This document shows, one piece after another, positions 29,520 through 40,618 of a stretch of 64,000 nt of DNA. The notes beneath the pieces are model-generated. The model was not told the DNA's origin, searched no databases, and worked only from the letters and a program-made list of their open reading frames with translations. This DNA is from Cognatilysobacter tabacisoli (GTDB lineage: Bacteria > Pseudomonadota > Gammaproteobacteria > Xanthomonadales > Xanthomonadaceae). The stretch lies in contig NZ_QXJI01000004.1 in NCBI RefSeq assembly GCF_003586305.1, positions 280,198 to 344,197 of the forward strand, written 5' to 3'. Each line of letters starts with the position of its first letter. Position 1 is the first letter of the stretch. Position numbers and translations under genes: made by a program.

Positions 29520-30565
29520 GCAGCGGCCTGCTCGGGTTTGGCGTCGGCGTGCGCCGGCGCGGCGCTCGCGTTCGCGTTGACCGGCGCCGCCGCCGCGGCG
29601 TTGCCGAGCCAGGCCATCGCCGAGCGCAGCTTGCGGCCCGTGGCCTCGATCGGGTGCTCGAGGTCGCCCTGCTTGAGCGCCTTGTAGTTCGCGTTGCCGC
29701 CCGCGTACTCGGCGATCCACTGGCGCGCGAACGTGCCGTCCTGGATCTCCGCGAGCACCTTGCGCATCTGCGCGCGGGTGTGGTCGTCGACGATGTACGC
29801 GCCGCGGGTCAGCGCGCCGTACTGGGCGGTCTCGCTGATGAACTCGTGCATCCGCGTGATGCCGCCCTCGTAGAACAGGTCGACGATCAGCTTCAGCTCG
29901 TGCAGGCACTCGTAGTACGCGACCTCGGGCTGGTAGCCGGCCTCGACCAGCGTCTCCCAGCCGGCCTGCACCAGCTTGGTCGCGCCGCCGCACAGCACCG
30001 CCTGCTCGCCGAACAGGTCGGTCTCGGTCTCTTCCTTGAACGTGGTCCGGATCGCGTTCTGGCGCGCCCCGCCGATGCCGCCGCAGTACGCCAGCGCGAA
30101 CGCTTCGGCGCGGCCGCTCGCGTCCTGGTGCACCGCGTACACCGACGGCACGCCGCGGCCGATCTCGTACTCGCGACGCACCAGCGCGCCGGGGCCCTTC
30201 GGTGCGACCAGCACCACGTCGAGGTCCGCGCGCGGTGCGATCTGGCCGTAGTGGACGTTGAAGCCGTGCGCGAACAGCAGGCACGCGCCGGGGGCGATGT
30301 TCGGCTCGATCACGTCGCGGTACAGCTGCGGCTGGACCATGTCGGGGGTCAGCACCGCGACGAGCTCGGCGCCGGCGACGGCCTGCGCGGGAGGCTGCAC
30401 GGCAAAGCCGTCGGCACGGGCCTTGAGCTCGGTCGGGCCGCCGGGGCGCAGGCCCACGGTCACGTCGAAGCCGGAGTCGCGCAGGTTGAGTGCGTGCGCG
30501 CGGCCCTGGCTGCCGTAGCCGATGACGGCGATGCGCGGGCGGGGAGGGGTCACGGTGGTGGTCAT
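29516..30565 (-). CDS. ilvC: Ketol-acid reductoisomerase (class I)
   Basis: IlvC isomerises and reduces acetohydroxy acids with NADPH. The 349-residue length fits the short class I form. Visible features are the Rossmann loop [30 protein letters not shown], the catalytic-domain segment [19 protein letters not shown] with the Mg-binding acidic residues, and [21 protein letters not shown] 30-residue Ala/Asn/Glu-rich tail follows the family's usual end. The ATG at 30565 has an AGGAA site 7 bp upstream. The 62-bp gap to ilvD contains no terminator. Confidence 0.95.
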   Translation of the reverse strand: MTTTVTPPRPRIAVIGYGSQGRAHALNLRDSGFDVTVGLRPGGPTELKARADGFAVQPPAQAVAGAELVAVLTPDMVQPQLYRDVIEPNIAPGACLLFAHGFNVHYGQIAPRADLDVVLVAPKGPGALVRREYEIGRGVPSVYAVHQDASGRAEAFALAYCGGIGGARQNAIRTTFKEETETDLFGEQAVLCGGATKLVQAGWETLVEAGYQPEVAYYECLHELKLIVDLFYEGGITRMHEFISETAQYGALTRGAYIVDDHTRAQMRKVLAEIQDGTFARQWIAEYAGGNANYKALKQGDLEHPIEATGRKLRSAMAWLGNAAAAAPVNANASAAPAHADAKPEQAAA

Positions 30566-30627
30566 CGCGGGTTCCTGGGTGGTCGAAGGTGGAAGGGCGG
30601 AAAAGTGGAAAGGCGGGGCCGGTCGAT

Positions 30628-32355
30628 TCAGGCCGGTGCCAGCGCGTCGTCGACGCGCAGCACGCTGGGAATGCCGCGGTCGACCGGGGCATCGAGCGGG
30701 CCCGGCGCGGTGACCGCGCCGCGCGAGGCCGGGCCGACGCTGCGCGCGTACTTGGCCAGCACACCGGTGGCCACGCGCGGGGCGATCCGCGCCGGCGGCC
30801 GCGCGGCGAGGTCGGCGTCGACGTCGAGCCGGCGCGTGGCGACGTCGATGCGCACCACGTCGCCGTCGCGCAGCCGCGCGATCGGGCCGCCGTGCGCGGC
30901 CTCGGGGCAGACGTGGCCGACCATGAAGCCGTGGGTCGCGCCGCTGAAGCGCCCGTCGGTCAGCAGCGCGACGTCGTCGCCGAGGCCCTGGCCGACCAGC
31001 GCGGCGGTGACGGCGAGCATCTCGCGCATGCCGGGGCCGCCGGCCGGGCCTTCGAAGCGGATCACGACAACGTCGCCGGCCCGGACCTGCCGCGCCTGCA
31101 CCGCGGCGAACGCGGCCTCCTCGAAGTCGAACACCCGCGCCGGACCCTCGAAGCGTTCGCGGCCGTGTCCGGCCAGCTTGACGATGCAGCCGTCCGGGGC
31201 GAGGTCGCCGTAGAGGACGGAGTACCCGCCGCGCGGCTTCAGCGGCGCGTGCACCGGGCGCACGACGTCCTGCTGTGCCGCGGTCTCGACCTCGTCGAGC
31301 TCGGCGAAGAACCCGCGGCCGGTGACCGTCGGCACATCCTCGATCAGCCCGGCCGCGCGCAGCTCGCGCGCGACCAGCGCGACGCCGCCGTGTTCGAACA
31401 TCTCGGCGGCGGTGTAGCGGCCGCCGGGCTTGAGGTCGGCGATCACCGGCGTGTGCCGCGCGGCGGCTTCGAACTCCTCGAGGTCGAACGGCACGCCGGC
31501 CTCGTGCGCGATCGCCAGCAGGTGCAGCGCGGCATTGGTCGAGCCTGCGGTGGCGGAGACCGCGCGCGCGGCGTTGCGCAGCGACGCGGGCGTCAGCAGC
31601 GCGCGCGGGCTCGCCGCGCCGTCGTGCAGCCGCTGCATCACCAGCTCGCCGCAGGCGCGCGCCGCCGCGGCCTTGCCCGGGTGCATCGCCGGAATGTCGT
31701 TGAGCTGCAGCGGCGACAGGCCGAGAAAGGTCAGCACCATCGCCATCGTGTTGGCGGTGAACTGCCCGCCGCACGCGCCCGCGCCGGGGCAGGCGTGTGA
31801 CTCGATGCGGTGCAGCTCGGCGTCGTCGATGCGGCCGGCCGCGTGCGCGCCTACCGCCTCGAACACGTCCTGCACCGTCAGCGCGCGGTCGCTGCCGTCG
31901 CGCTCGCAGTGGCCGGGCAGGATCGTGCCGCCGTAGAGGACCACGGTGGGGATGTCGAGGCGCGCGGCGGCCATCGCCGCGGCCGGGATGGTCTTGTCGC
32001 AGCCGACCAGCAGCACCATCGCGTCGAGGCAGTGGCCGCGCACGGCCAGCTCGATCGAGTCGGCGATCGTCTCGCGCGATGCCAGCGAGGCGCGCATGCC
32101 GTCGCTGCCCATCGCGATGCCGTCGGTCACGGCGATGGTGTTGAACTCGACCGGCGTGCCGCCGCCGGCGTGGACGCCTTCGCGCACGTGCTGGGCCAGC
32201 GCGCGCAGCGTGAGGTTGCACGGCGAGACGTCGGTCCAGGTGTGGATCACCGCGACCAGCGGCCGGGCGATGGCGGCATCGTCGAGCCCGGTCGCGCGCA
32301 GCATGGCGCGGGCCGGGGCGCGGGCGGGTCCGAGTTTGATCGCGTTGCTGTTCAC
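30628..32355 (-). CDS. ilvD: Dihydroxy-acid dehydratase
   Basis: IlvD dehydrates dihydroxy acids to the 2-oxo acid precursors of valine and isoleucine using an Fe-S cluster. The 575-residue protein shows the three cluster cysteines in [25 protein letters not shown] and [19 protein letters not shown], and the C-terminal [18 protein letters not shown] motif. The start is GTG at 32355, 45 bp after the attenuator hairpin; the ribosome binding site is weak (GGGAA). It is the first structural gene behind the ilv leader and attenuator and heads the superoperon. Confidence 0.94.
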   Translation of the reverse strand: MNSNAIKLGPARAPARAMLRATGLDDAAIARPLVAVIHTWTDVSPCNLTLRALAQHVREGVHAGGGTPVEFNTIAVTDGIAMGSDGMRASLASRETIADSIELAVRGHCLDAMVLLVGCDKTIPAAAMAAARLDIPTVVLYGGTILPGHCERDGSDRALTVQDVFEAVGAHAAGRIDDAELHRIESHACPGAGACGGQFTANTMAMVLTFLGLSPLQLNDIPAMHPGKAAAARACGELVMQRLHDGAASPRALLTPASLRNAARAVSATAGSTNAALHLLAIAHEAGVPFDLEEFEAAARHTPVIADLKPGGRYTAAEMFEHGGVALVARELRAAGLIEDVPTVTGRGFFAELDEVETAAQQDVVRPVHAPLKPRGGYSVLYGDLAPDGCIVKLAGHGRERFEGPARVFDFEEAAFAAVQARQVRAGDVVVIRFEGPAGGPGMREMLAVTAALVGQGLGDDVALLTDGRFSGATHGFMVGHVCPEAAHGGPIARLRDGDVVRIDVATRRLDVDADLAARPPARIAPRVATGVLAKYARSVGPASRGAVTAPGPLDAPVDRGIPSVLRVDDALAPA

Positions 32356-32400
32356 TGCGTTGGGGTTCCCGTTGCGATGGCCTGGAGCGGATGCCGGCCG

Positions 32401-32440
32401 TACAAACGAAAACCCCGCGCCTCTTTCGGGGCGCGGGGTT
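32401..32440 (-). terminator. ilv attenuator terminator
   Basis: On the minus strand AACCCCGCGCC and GGCGCGGGGTT form a perfect 11-bp stem around an 8-nt loop (32411-32440), followed at once by TTTTCGTTT. This is a standard intrinsic terminator placed between the leader peptide stop (32473) and ilvD (32355), so it must be conditional. Confidence 0.9.
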
Positions 32441-32496
32441 CAGGTTCTACTGCCTGGGTGTGTGTGTTTCAGCTACACATGCCCGAACCCCGCGCC
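32430..32496 (-). promoter_or_regulatory. ilv attenuator antiterminator arms
   Basis: The sequence GGCGCGGGGTT at the end of the leader-peptide coding region (32486-32496) is identical to the 3' arm of the terminator. It can pair over 12 bp (GGCGCGGGGTTC with GAACCCCGCGCC) with the terminator's 5' arm at 32430-32441. Antiterminator and terminator are therefore mutually exclusive, and a ribosome stalled in the upstream Leu/Val/Ile codons would leave the antiterminator free to form. Confidence 0.85.
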
Positions 32497-32637
32497 TTGA
32501 AGGACGGTAATAAGCACGGTGGTAAGTACGAGTGCGGTGGTCAGCGCGACCGCGGGCCGCGCGGTCGGCATCGCGGCGACCCGGGTCGGGGTCGGCGGCG
32601 TGGAGTGCCTCGGCGGGGGCGTGTTGCGCTGCGTCAT
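32473..32637 (-). CDS. ilvL: ilv operon leader peptide
   Basis: A short reading frame whose C-terminal part, AVALTTALVLTTVLITVLQG, is packed with leucine, valine, isoleucine and threonine codons, the end products of the operon it precedes. It ends with TAG at 32473, inside the region that forms the antiterminator. The start is uncertain: ATG 32637 gives 54 residues and lies about where transcription from the TTGACA promoter should begin (leaderless), while ATG 32571 gives 32 residues, closer to E. coli IlvL. Neither has a clear ribosome binding site. Confidence 0.85.
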   Translation of the reverse strand: MTQRNTPPPRHSTPPTPTRVAAMPTARPAVALTTALVLTTVLITVLQGAGFGHV

Positions 32638-32644
32638 GGAATCG

Positions 32645-32673
32645 ACAGGAACACGGCGTTTTTTCGTTGTCAA
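32645..32673 (-). promoter_or_regulatory. Promoter of the ilv-leu-thr superoperon
   Basis: A perfect -35 TTGACA (32668-32673) in an A/T-rich patch, with a weak -10 (TCCTGT, 32645-32650) after 17 bp. The predicted start of transcription is at or next to the ATG at 32637. The -35 is certain as a sequence; the -10 assignment is tentative. Confidence 0.55.
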
Positions 32674-32844
32674 CACTTTTTGCAGAAACTTTTGCAAGTT
32701 GCGCGGAAGCGACGCGGCGGTGCGGCTGTGGCGACATTCCATGTGCTCATGAGGGCGCGCACGGCCGTCGCCGCCGGTGGTTGCGCGCGAAACCGAACGC
32801 CCGTTTGGCTGGCCGCGGGCGGGCGCGCATGCTCCAATGCGCGA

Positions 32845-34940
<2,096 letters not shown>

Positions 34941-34946
34941 CCGCCG

Positions 34947-36173
34947 ATGCGCCGGCGCGCGTTCCTGCAGCTGGGCTGCGCCGCGATGGCGGCCCCGTGG
35001 GCCGCGCGCCTGCACGCCGCCGCGCGCGGCGCATCGACGGTCGACGACTACTGGTCGCGTGTGTTGGGCCGCATGCCGCCCGGGCTGGCCGCGGTCGCCG
35101 CTGCGCCGGAGCACGAGGTCCAGCTGCGCGCAGTCCGGGTGCGCCGCGACGCCGATGGGCACGCGACGTTCGACACGCACGACCACGGCCTCGCGCCGCG
35201 GCGCTGGTTCGCCGCGGCGAGCGTGGCCAAGCTGCCGATGGCGCTGCTGATGGCCGAACGCGTGCACGCGCTCGGGCTCGATGCGCATGCCGTCATCGCC
35301 GTCGACGCGCCGCCGGCCACCGGCGCGTGGCCCGCCGACGAGCCGCTGGCCGAGCGTTTCGGCCGCGGGCTGGCGCGCACGTTCGCGGTCAGCGACAACG
35401 CGCCGTACAACCGCTGGTACGAACTGCTCGGCGGCGACGCGATCCACGCGCGGCTCGCGGAGCTCGGCTACCCGCACGCGCGGCTGGTGTCGCGGCTGGG
35501 CTCCAGCGACGCCGACGCCAACCGACGCACCGGCGGCGGGTCGGTGCGCGCCGCCGACGGCCGCATCGCCGCGCGGCTCGCGCCGGCGCACGCGCAGGCG
35601 CGGCACTTTCCGTTCGGCCGCGCGCTGAAGGGCACGGGCTGGCAGCGCGACGACGGCGCCGTGGACGCCGGTCCGCACGATTTCTCGACCGGCAACTTCC
35701 TGCCGCTGGCCGACAGCCTGCGCATGCTGCAGGCGTTCGTGCGGCCCGACAGCGTGCCCGCGCACCAGCGCTGGCGCATCGACGGGGCGCTGCGCTCGCA
35801 GCTGCTGCGACTGCTCGCGCTGCGGCCGCGCGACAGCGACGACCCGCGCTACGACGAGGCCGCGCACCCCGATGGCTATGCGCGCTGGCTGCTGGTCGGG
35901 GATGGCGCGCAGCGCTACCCCGACGGCGTCGGCGTGTTCGGCAAGACCGGGATGGCCTACGGCTACCTGAGTGAAGTGGCCTACCTCGTCGACGCGGCCA
36001 GCGGCGCCGAGCTGCTGCTCGCGGCGTCGATCCACGTGAACGCAGACGGCGTGTTCAACGACGACCGCTACGAGTACGACACGATCGGGCGACCGTTCCT
36101 GGCCGCGCTCGGGCGCGCAGTGCTGGCGGTCGAGCGCGATGCGACGGGCCGACTCGCCCCTTCCCAGCCGTGA
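34947..36173 (+). CDS. Tat-exported class A beta-lactamase-like serine hydrolase
   Basis: A 408-residue protein of the serine beta-lactamase/penicillin-binding fold. The catalytic set is complete: S92-V-A-K95, S149-D-N151 and K333-T-G. The N-terminus RRRAFLQLGCAAMAA matches the twin-arginine (Tat) signal pattern, as for several class A enzymes. The spacing between SxxK and SDN and an insertion of over 100 residues before KTG differ from ordinary class A enzymes, and a clear omega-loop ExxLN was not seen, so it may be a peptidase or esterase rather than a beta-lactamase. It follows thiC by 6 bp, without an obvious functional link. Confidence 0.8.
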   Translation: MRRRAFLQLGCAAMAAPWAARLHAAARGASTVDDYWSRVLGRMPPGLAAVAAAPEHEVQLRAVRVRRDADGHATFDTHDHGLAPRRWFAAASVAKLPMALLMAERVHALGLDAHAVIAVDAPPATGAWPADEPLAERFGRGLARTFAVSDNAPYNRWYELLGGDAIHARLAELGYPHARLVSRLGSSDADANRRTGGGSVRAADGRIAARLAPAHAQARHFPFGRALKGTGWQRDDGAVDAGPHDFSTGNFLPLADSLRMLQAFVRPDSVPAHQRWRIDGALRSQLLRLLALRPRDSDDPRYDEAAHPDGYARWLLVGDGAQRYPDGVGVFGKTGMAYGYLSEVAYLVDAASGAELLLAASIHVNADGVFNDDRYEYDTIGRPFLAALGRAVLAVERDATGRLAPSQP

Positions 36174-36219
36174 CCGCGCGACCGATGATGCGCGCTGCCT
36201 CCCGCGCGCCGACCCCGCC

Positions 36220-36918
36220 ATGCTGACGTCCCGCTTCCGACTGCTGCGCATGCGCGTGCTCGCGCGTCGCCACCCGTCGGCGTGGCTGCTGGCCGCGCAG
36301 CTGGCCAGCCTGATCGCGTACCCGCTGTTCGACGAAAGCCGCGGCGGTCGCGTGGTGTTCGGCGCGATCGGGGCGATGCTGCTGATGCTGGTGCTGTGGG
36401 TCGTGCGCCGCAGCCCGGCGGTGACGTGGGTCGCGTGGCTGCTGGCGATCCCGGCGTTCGGCGCCTCGATGCTGGCTGCGGCGATCGACAGCCCGGTCCT
36501 GCTCGCGCTGTCGTCGTCGCTGGAGGCGCTGCTGTACTTCTACGCCGCCGCGAGCCTGATCGCGTACATGCTCGACGACCACCGCGTCACCGCCGACGAG
36601 TTGTTCGCCGCGGGCGCGACGTTCACCCTGCTCGCGTGGGGCTTCGCGTACGCGTACGTCGTCTGCCAGATCTGGTACCCCGGCAGCTTCGTCGGCGCGG
36701 TCGATCCCGACCAGCCGCGCACGTGGCTGGAGCTGCTGTTCCTGAGCTTCACGACGCTGTCGGGCGTCGGACTCGGCGACATCCTGCCGATGAGTTCGCC
36801 GGCGCGCGTGCTGGTGATGCTCGAGCAGGTCGCCGGCGTCGCCTACATCGCCACCGTGGTGTCGCGCCTGATCGGCCTGACGATCCTCCGCCACGACGCG
36901 CGCGGCCGCGGGCGCTGA
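36220..36918 (+). CDS. Two-pore-domain-type ion channel family protein
   Basis: A 232-residue membrane protein with about six hydrophobic segments. The last two flank a pore loop reading SFTTLSGVGLGDILP, which corresponds to the K+ channel selectivity filter TxxTVGYGD but with GVGLGD. This is the Ion_trans_2 (K+ channel pore) family; the altered filter makes ion choice uncertain. The ATG at 36220 puts the first basic segment before TM1. The gene starts 46 bp after the serine hydrolase and ends just before an A9/hairpin structure. Confidence 0.75.
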   Translation: MLTSRFRLLRMRVLARRHPSAWLLAAQLASLIAYPLFDESRGGRVVFGAIGAMLLMLVLWVVRRSPAVTWVAWLLAIPAFGASMLAAAIDSPVLLALSSSLEALLYFYAAASLIAYMLDDHRVTADELFAAGATFTLLAWGFAYAYVVCQIWYPGSFVGAVDPDQPRTWLELLFLSFTTLSGVGLGDILPMSSPARVLVMLEQVAGVAYIATVVSRLIGLTILRHDARGRGR

Positions 36919-36922
36919 CGCC

Positions 36923-36947
36923 AAAAAAAAACGCGCCGTGAGGCGCG
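36923..36947 (-). terminator. Strong intrinsic terminator facing left, no gene upstream
   Basis: On the minus strand CGCGCC-TCAC-GGCGCG is followed directly by nine T. As a terminator this works for leftward transcription, but the neighbours on both sides are transcribed rightwards. On the plus strand the same hairpin lies 13 bp after the channel gene stop, preceded rather than followed by the A-run, so it would be a poor rightward terminator. Confidence 0.65.
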
Positions 36948-37031
36948 CAAGCGGTGCATTGGGAGCGGAGTGACCGGTTTGGGGTCCGGCCGCCGCGCCG
37001 GTCCACGTCAACCCGGGCGGCCCCCGCACGT

Positions 37032-37037
37032 TAGAAT
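37032..37037 (+). promoter_or_regulatory. -10 element (TAGAAT) upstream of the wHTH/beta-propeller gene
   Basis: GCACGTTAGAATCCGGC contains TAGAAT, 117 bp before the start at 37155. No good -35 is visible at 16-18 bp. The 36919-37154 gap otherwise holds only the terminator at 36923. Confidence 0.4.
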
Positions 37038-37154
37038 CCGGCTCCCCCACGGCGCCTGCCGATCCGTGCCGCGTGTGTTTGCCGACTCTGGCGGCAGCGC
37101 GGATGCCGTCCAGCACATGACGCGCCGGCGCTACCCGTTCAGCATGCCCGCCTG

Positions 37155-39434
37155 ATGACCCTGACCCCCGAGCCCGTGCCGGCGTGGCCGCCCGAGCGCC
37201 TGCGCATTGGCGAATGCATCGTCGACGTGCCGCTGCGCGAGGTCACCGCGCCCGGCGCGCGCCGGGCCCGGCGGGTGACGCCGAAAGCGCTCGGCGTGCT
37301 GCTGGCGCTTGCGCGCCAGCCCGGCCGGGTGGTCAGCCGCGAGGCGCTGCTCGACGAGGTGTGGCCGGACACGCTGCCGACGAACGACGTCGTCACCCAG
37401 GCGGTGACGCAGCTGCGCAAGGCGTTCGGCGAACAGCGCGGCGACGCGCGCTACATCGAGACGATCTCGAAGAACGGCTACCGGCTGCTCGCGCCCGTCA
37501 CCGCCGAAGGCGCCGCGCCGGCGGCCGAGAACACCGGCGAGCCCGCGTCGCGCGGGGACCAGGCTGCCGAAGCGTCGGTGCCGGGCCCGATGCGGGCGGG
37601 CGAGCCCGTCGCGGCGCGCCGCCCGCGGCGCCGCTGGCCCGTGCTCGCCGCGCTCGGCGCCGTCGCCGCGGCCGCACTGCTCGCGGCGCTGGCGCTCGGA
37701 CCGTGGCGCCGCGAGGCCGCGCCGGCGACGCCCGCCGCGGCGCTCGCGGCCCCCGGCGCGACCCCGTTCCGGTTGATCACGTCGGCGCCGGGGTTCGAGG
37801 TCAGCCCGTCGCTGTCGCCCGACGGCGCGATGGTGGCGTACGCGGCGAGCCTGCCGGACCGGCTCGAGCGGGCGATCCTCGTGCAGACGACCGGGCCGAC
37901 CGCGCCGCGCCAGCTGACCCGCCCCGAGCCCGGCTCCTCCGACCGCCTGCCGGCGTGGTCGCCGGACGGGCGCGAGATCGCGTTCCAGCGCGCGGGCCCC
38001 GGCAACAGCTGCCAGATCCGGGTCATGCCGGCCAGCGGCGGGCCCGAGCGCGTCGTTGCCGGCTGCGACCTGCGCGACCTGATCTCGTTCTCGTGGACGC
38101 CCGACGGCCGCGGCCTGCTGTTCGGCAGCATGCGCACCCCGGACGGGCGCGCCGGCATCCGCGTGCTCGACCTCGGCAGCGGCCAGTGGCGCGCGATCGC
38201 TTACCCGACCGGCGCCAATGAGCTCGACTACCTGCCGCGCTACTCGCCGGACGGCCGCTGGATCGCGTTCGTGCGCAACCCTCAGCTCGGCGACCTGTGG
38301 CTGATGCCGGCCGAGGGCGGCACGCCGCGGCCGCTGACCCGCCAGTTCGTCGAAGTCCGCGGCTGGGACTGGCTGCCGGGCAGCCGGGCGCTGGTGTTCG
38401 GCCGTCGCGTGGACAGCGAGACGCGGCTGTACCGGGTCGCGCTCGACGGCGGGCCGGTGCAGGACCTCGGGGTGCAGGGGGCACAGTCGCCGTCGGTCGC
38501 CGTCGGCGCGAATGCGATCGCGTTCGTCAACCGCCGGCCGAAGTTCGGCCTGTTCCGCTACGCCCTGCCGGGCGACGGCGGGGAGGCCGCCACACCCGGC
38601 GAGCCGCTGTTCCGCTCGACCGGCCGCGACGTGCAGCCGTCGATCGCCCCGGACGCCGCCCAGCTGGTGTTCGGCTCCGATCGCTCCGGAACGTACGCGC
38701 TGTGGTGGGCGGACCTGCGCCGGCCCGAGTCGCTGCGGCTGTTCGAGGGCGTGCTGCCGGACTCGCGCCGGCTGGCCGAGTGGTCGTGGGACAGCCGCCG
38801 CGTGCTGGTGCCCGGCATCGGCGCCGACGGCCGCTACGGCCTGCACGAGATCCTGCCGGCGAGCGGGCAGGTCGCCCGCCTGGATGTCCCGATGGCCGAC
38901 CCGATCCAGGGGCTGTACCTGCCCGACACGACGCGGCTGCTGGTCGGCGGCGCCACCGGCGCCGACGGCCGCCTGCACCTGACTCTGTACGACCGCAGCG
39001 TCACCCCGTGGCGCGCGCTGCAGGTGGTCGAGGACGTGTCGCTGGCGCGGGTCGATCCGGACCGCCGGCGCGTGCTGTTCACCCGCACGACCGGCGACGG
39101 CCTGTGGCAGGCCGACCTCGACCTCGACCCGGCCAGCGTGCGCGTCGCCGACCCGGCTTTCCCGTCGCGCTGGCGCTACCGCAACTGGGACATCGCCAGC
39201 GACGGCCGGGTGTTCTACGTGGACCTGACCGCGCAGTGCCAGGCCCTGGTCCGCGAGATCGCCGCGACCACGCCGGCGCCGAGCCGCTGCCTGCAGCGCG
39301 ACCGGCTTTCGGCGACCAACGGGATCAGTGTCAGCGGGCGCAACAACGCGCTCTACGTGCCGCTGGCCACCGACGACGGCACCGACATCGCGTTCATGCC
39401 GCTGCCGCCGGGCTGGGGGCTTGACGGCAAGTGA
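37155..39434 (+). CDS. Membrane-anchored winged-helix regulator with TolB/WD40-like beta-propeller
   Basis: A 759-residue CadC-like protein. Residues about 15-115 are an OmpR-type winged helix (VTPKALGVLLALARQPGRVV ... ETISKNGYRLLAP). One membrane segment follows near residues 158-178. The periplasmic part is a beta-propeller with repeated PD40-type strands such as SPSLSPDGAMVAYAA, PAWSPDGREIAF, PRYSPDGRWIAFV and PSIAPDAAQLVFGSDRSG. Such one-component regulators sense a periplasmic signal and bind DNA from the membrane. Its target is unknown, but an AraC regulator and a TonB-dependent receptor follow. The start at 37155 gives a short pre-domain lead. Confidence 0.88.
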   Translation: MTLTPEPVPAWPPERLRIGECIVDVPLREVTAPGARRARRVTPKALGVLLALARQPGRVVSREALLDEVWPDTLPTNDVVTQAVTQLRKAFGEQRGDARYIETISKNGYRLLAPVTAEGAAPAAENTGEPASRGDQAAEASVPGPMRAGEPVAARRPRRRWPVLAALGAVAAAALLAALALGPWRREAAPATPAAALAAPGATPFRLITSAPGFEVSPSLSPDGAMVAYAASLPDRLERAILVQTTGPTAPRQLTRPEPGSSDRLPAWSPDGREIAFQRAGPGNSCQIRVMPASGGPERVVAGCDLRDLISFSWTPDGRGLLFGSMRTPDGRAGIRVLDLGSGQWRAIAYPTGANELDYLPRYSPDGRWIAFVRNPQLGDLWLMPAEGGTPRPLTRQFVEVRGWDWLPGSRALVFGRRVDSETRLYRVALDGGPVQDLGVQGAQSPSVAVGANAIAFVNRRPKFGLFRYALPGDGGEAATPGEPLFRSTGRDVQPSIAPDAAQLVFGSDRSGTYALWWADLRRPESLRLFEGVLPDSRRLAEWSWDSRRVLVPGIGADGRYGLHEILPASGQVARLDVPMADPIQGLYLPDTTRLLVGGATGADGRLHLTLYDRSVTPWRALQVVEDVSLARVDPDRRRVLFTRTTGDGLWQADLDLDPASVRVADPAFPSRWRYRNWDIASDGRVFYVDLTAQCQALVREIAATTPAPSRCLQRDRLSATNGISVSGRNNALYVPLATDDGTDIAFMPLPPGWGLDGK

Positions 39435-39448
39435 TTGATGCGGCTGAG

Positions 39449-39470
39449 AAAACCGCCTTCGGTTTTTCTT
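39449..39470. terminator. Intrinsic terminator after the wHTH gene
   Basis: AAAACCG-CCTT-CGGTTTT followed by TCTT, 14 bp after the stop at 39434. The A-run on the 5' side makes it potentially bidirectional. Confidence 0.7.
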
Positions 39471-39542
39471 CGTAACCGGCTTCGCCAAGATTTCGCACAA
39501 GCGTCCGCCAAAGTTCCTGCCCCCAGGCGCGGCGTCCGGCAA

Positions 39543-39573
39543 ACCCATCGGCCTTCCTCGGCAAACGATGGGT
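39543..39573. repeat. Inverted repeat just before the AraC-type gene
   Basis: ACCCATCG (39543-39550) and CGATGGGT (39566-39573) form a perfect 8-bp inverted repeat, ending 5 bp before the start codon at 39579. It could be an operator for autoregulation or an mRNA hairpin at the ribosome binding site. Confidence 0.4.
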
Positions 39574-39578
39574 GATGC

Positions 39579-40502
39579 ATGGAACAGGCGGAGTGGGCCG
39601 ATCGCGGCCAGCAGGTGCAGCTCGATGCGCCGGAGCCGACGGGCGCGCCGGTGTGCCTCGGCGTCTCGCGGCTGGGCAGCCTGCAGCTGGGCGGCAGCGC
39701 GTTCACGGTCTGGGTGCAGCTGCGCGGCAGCGCGTGGATAGAGGCCAAGGAGGGGCGGTTCCGGCTGCGGCGCGGGGACTGGATCGCGCTGGACAAGGAT
39801 TCGCGCCCGCAGCTGCAGGCCGACCGCCACGGCACCACGATCGGGCTGGCGCTGAACGCCGACGCGCTGCGCGGCCTGTCGCGCTTCTCCGAGTGCCACC
39901 TGTACGCCGGCCGCGGCCGGATGACCCGCCGCGATGCGCGCACCGCGGTGCGGCTGTGGCGCGAGGCCGCCGCGCGACTGTCGACCGACCCGGCCGCGCC
40001 GCTCGACCCGCAGGCGCTGCGGCCGATCGTGCTGCACCTGGCCGGCGTGCAGCGCGAGCTGTCGGCGCGCCTGCCGCGCTGCCCCGGGCGCTCGCGCCAG
40101 CGCAAGCGCCAGGTGTTCGGCCGCCTGCAGCGCGCGCACCTGTACCTGGAAGGCAACTGCGACCGCGTCGTGCGGATCAGCGAGCTGGCCGAGCTGACCA
40201 GCTTCTCGAGCTGGTACTTCTCCAAGACCTTCCACAGCCTGTACGAGGAGAGCCCGCAGGCCGCCTCGGCGCGCATGCGGCTGGAGCGCGCGGCGGACCT
40301 GCTGCATTCGACGTCGATGATGATCGGCGAGGTGGCCGCCGCGTGCGGCTTCGACAACTGCTGCAGTTTCGCGCGGGCGTTCCGCGCGCGCTTCGGCATG
40401 CCGGCGTCGCGCTACCGCGCGCTCGGCGCGCATGCCGTGCGGGCAGAGTCGGCAAACCCTCCCGCGGTCGCGCGCAAAGCTTCGCTGCGAACCGGAACGT
40501 AA
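39579..40502 (+). CDS. AraC family transcriptional regulator
   Basis: A 307-residue AraC/XylS regulator. The N-terminal half is a cupin-like sensing domain (FRLRRGDWIALDKDSRPQLQ around residues 60-85). The C-terminal half (about residues 190-285) has the two helix-turn-helix units: RISELAELTSFSSWYFSKTF and the GEVAAACGFDNCCSFARAFR signature. It ends 116 bp before a TonB-dependent receptor gene in the same direction, which is its most likely target. The ligand is unknown. An inverted repeat directly upstream may mediate autoregulation. Confidence 0.9.
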   Translation: MEQAEWADRGQQVQLDAPEPTGAPVCLGVSRLGSLQLGGSAFTVWVQLRGSAWIEAKEGRFRLRRGDWIALDKDSRPQLQADRHGTTIGLALNADALRGLSRFSECHLYAGRGRMTRRDARTAVRLWREAAARLSTDPAAPLDPQALRPIVLHLAGVQRELSARLPRCPGRSRQRKRQVFGRLQRAHLYLEGNCDRVVRISELAELTSFSSWYFSKTFHSLYEESPQAASARMRLERAADLLHSTSMMIGEVAAACGFDNCCSFARAFRARFGMPASRYRALGAHAVRAESANPPAVARKASLRTGT

Positions 40503-40504
40503 CG

Positions 40505-40534
40505 TTGGTCGGCGTTTTAACGCGCCCGTAACAG
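40505..40534 (+). promoter_or_regulatory. Possible promoter of the TonB-dependent receptor gene
   Basis: TTGGTC, 18 bp, TAACAG, starting just after the AraC-type stop. Between them lies the inverted repeat GCGTT-TT-AACGC (40512-40523), a possible regulator site. The rest of the 116-bp gap shows only the GGAGAGAGA ribosome binding site before the receptor gene. Confidence 0.3.
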
Positions 40535-40618
40535 CGGACGGCACCCCCGCCCGCACACGCACCAGCGGCGCTGTCGACACCGCGCCGCCAACCAACGCGT
40601 CATCCGGAGAGAGACTAG

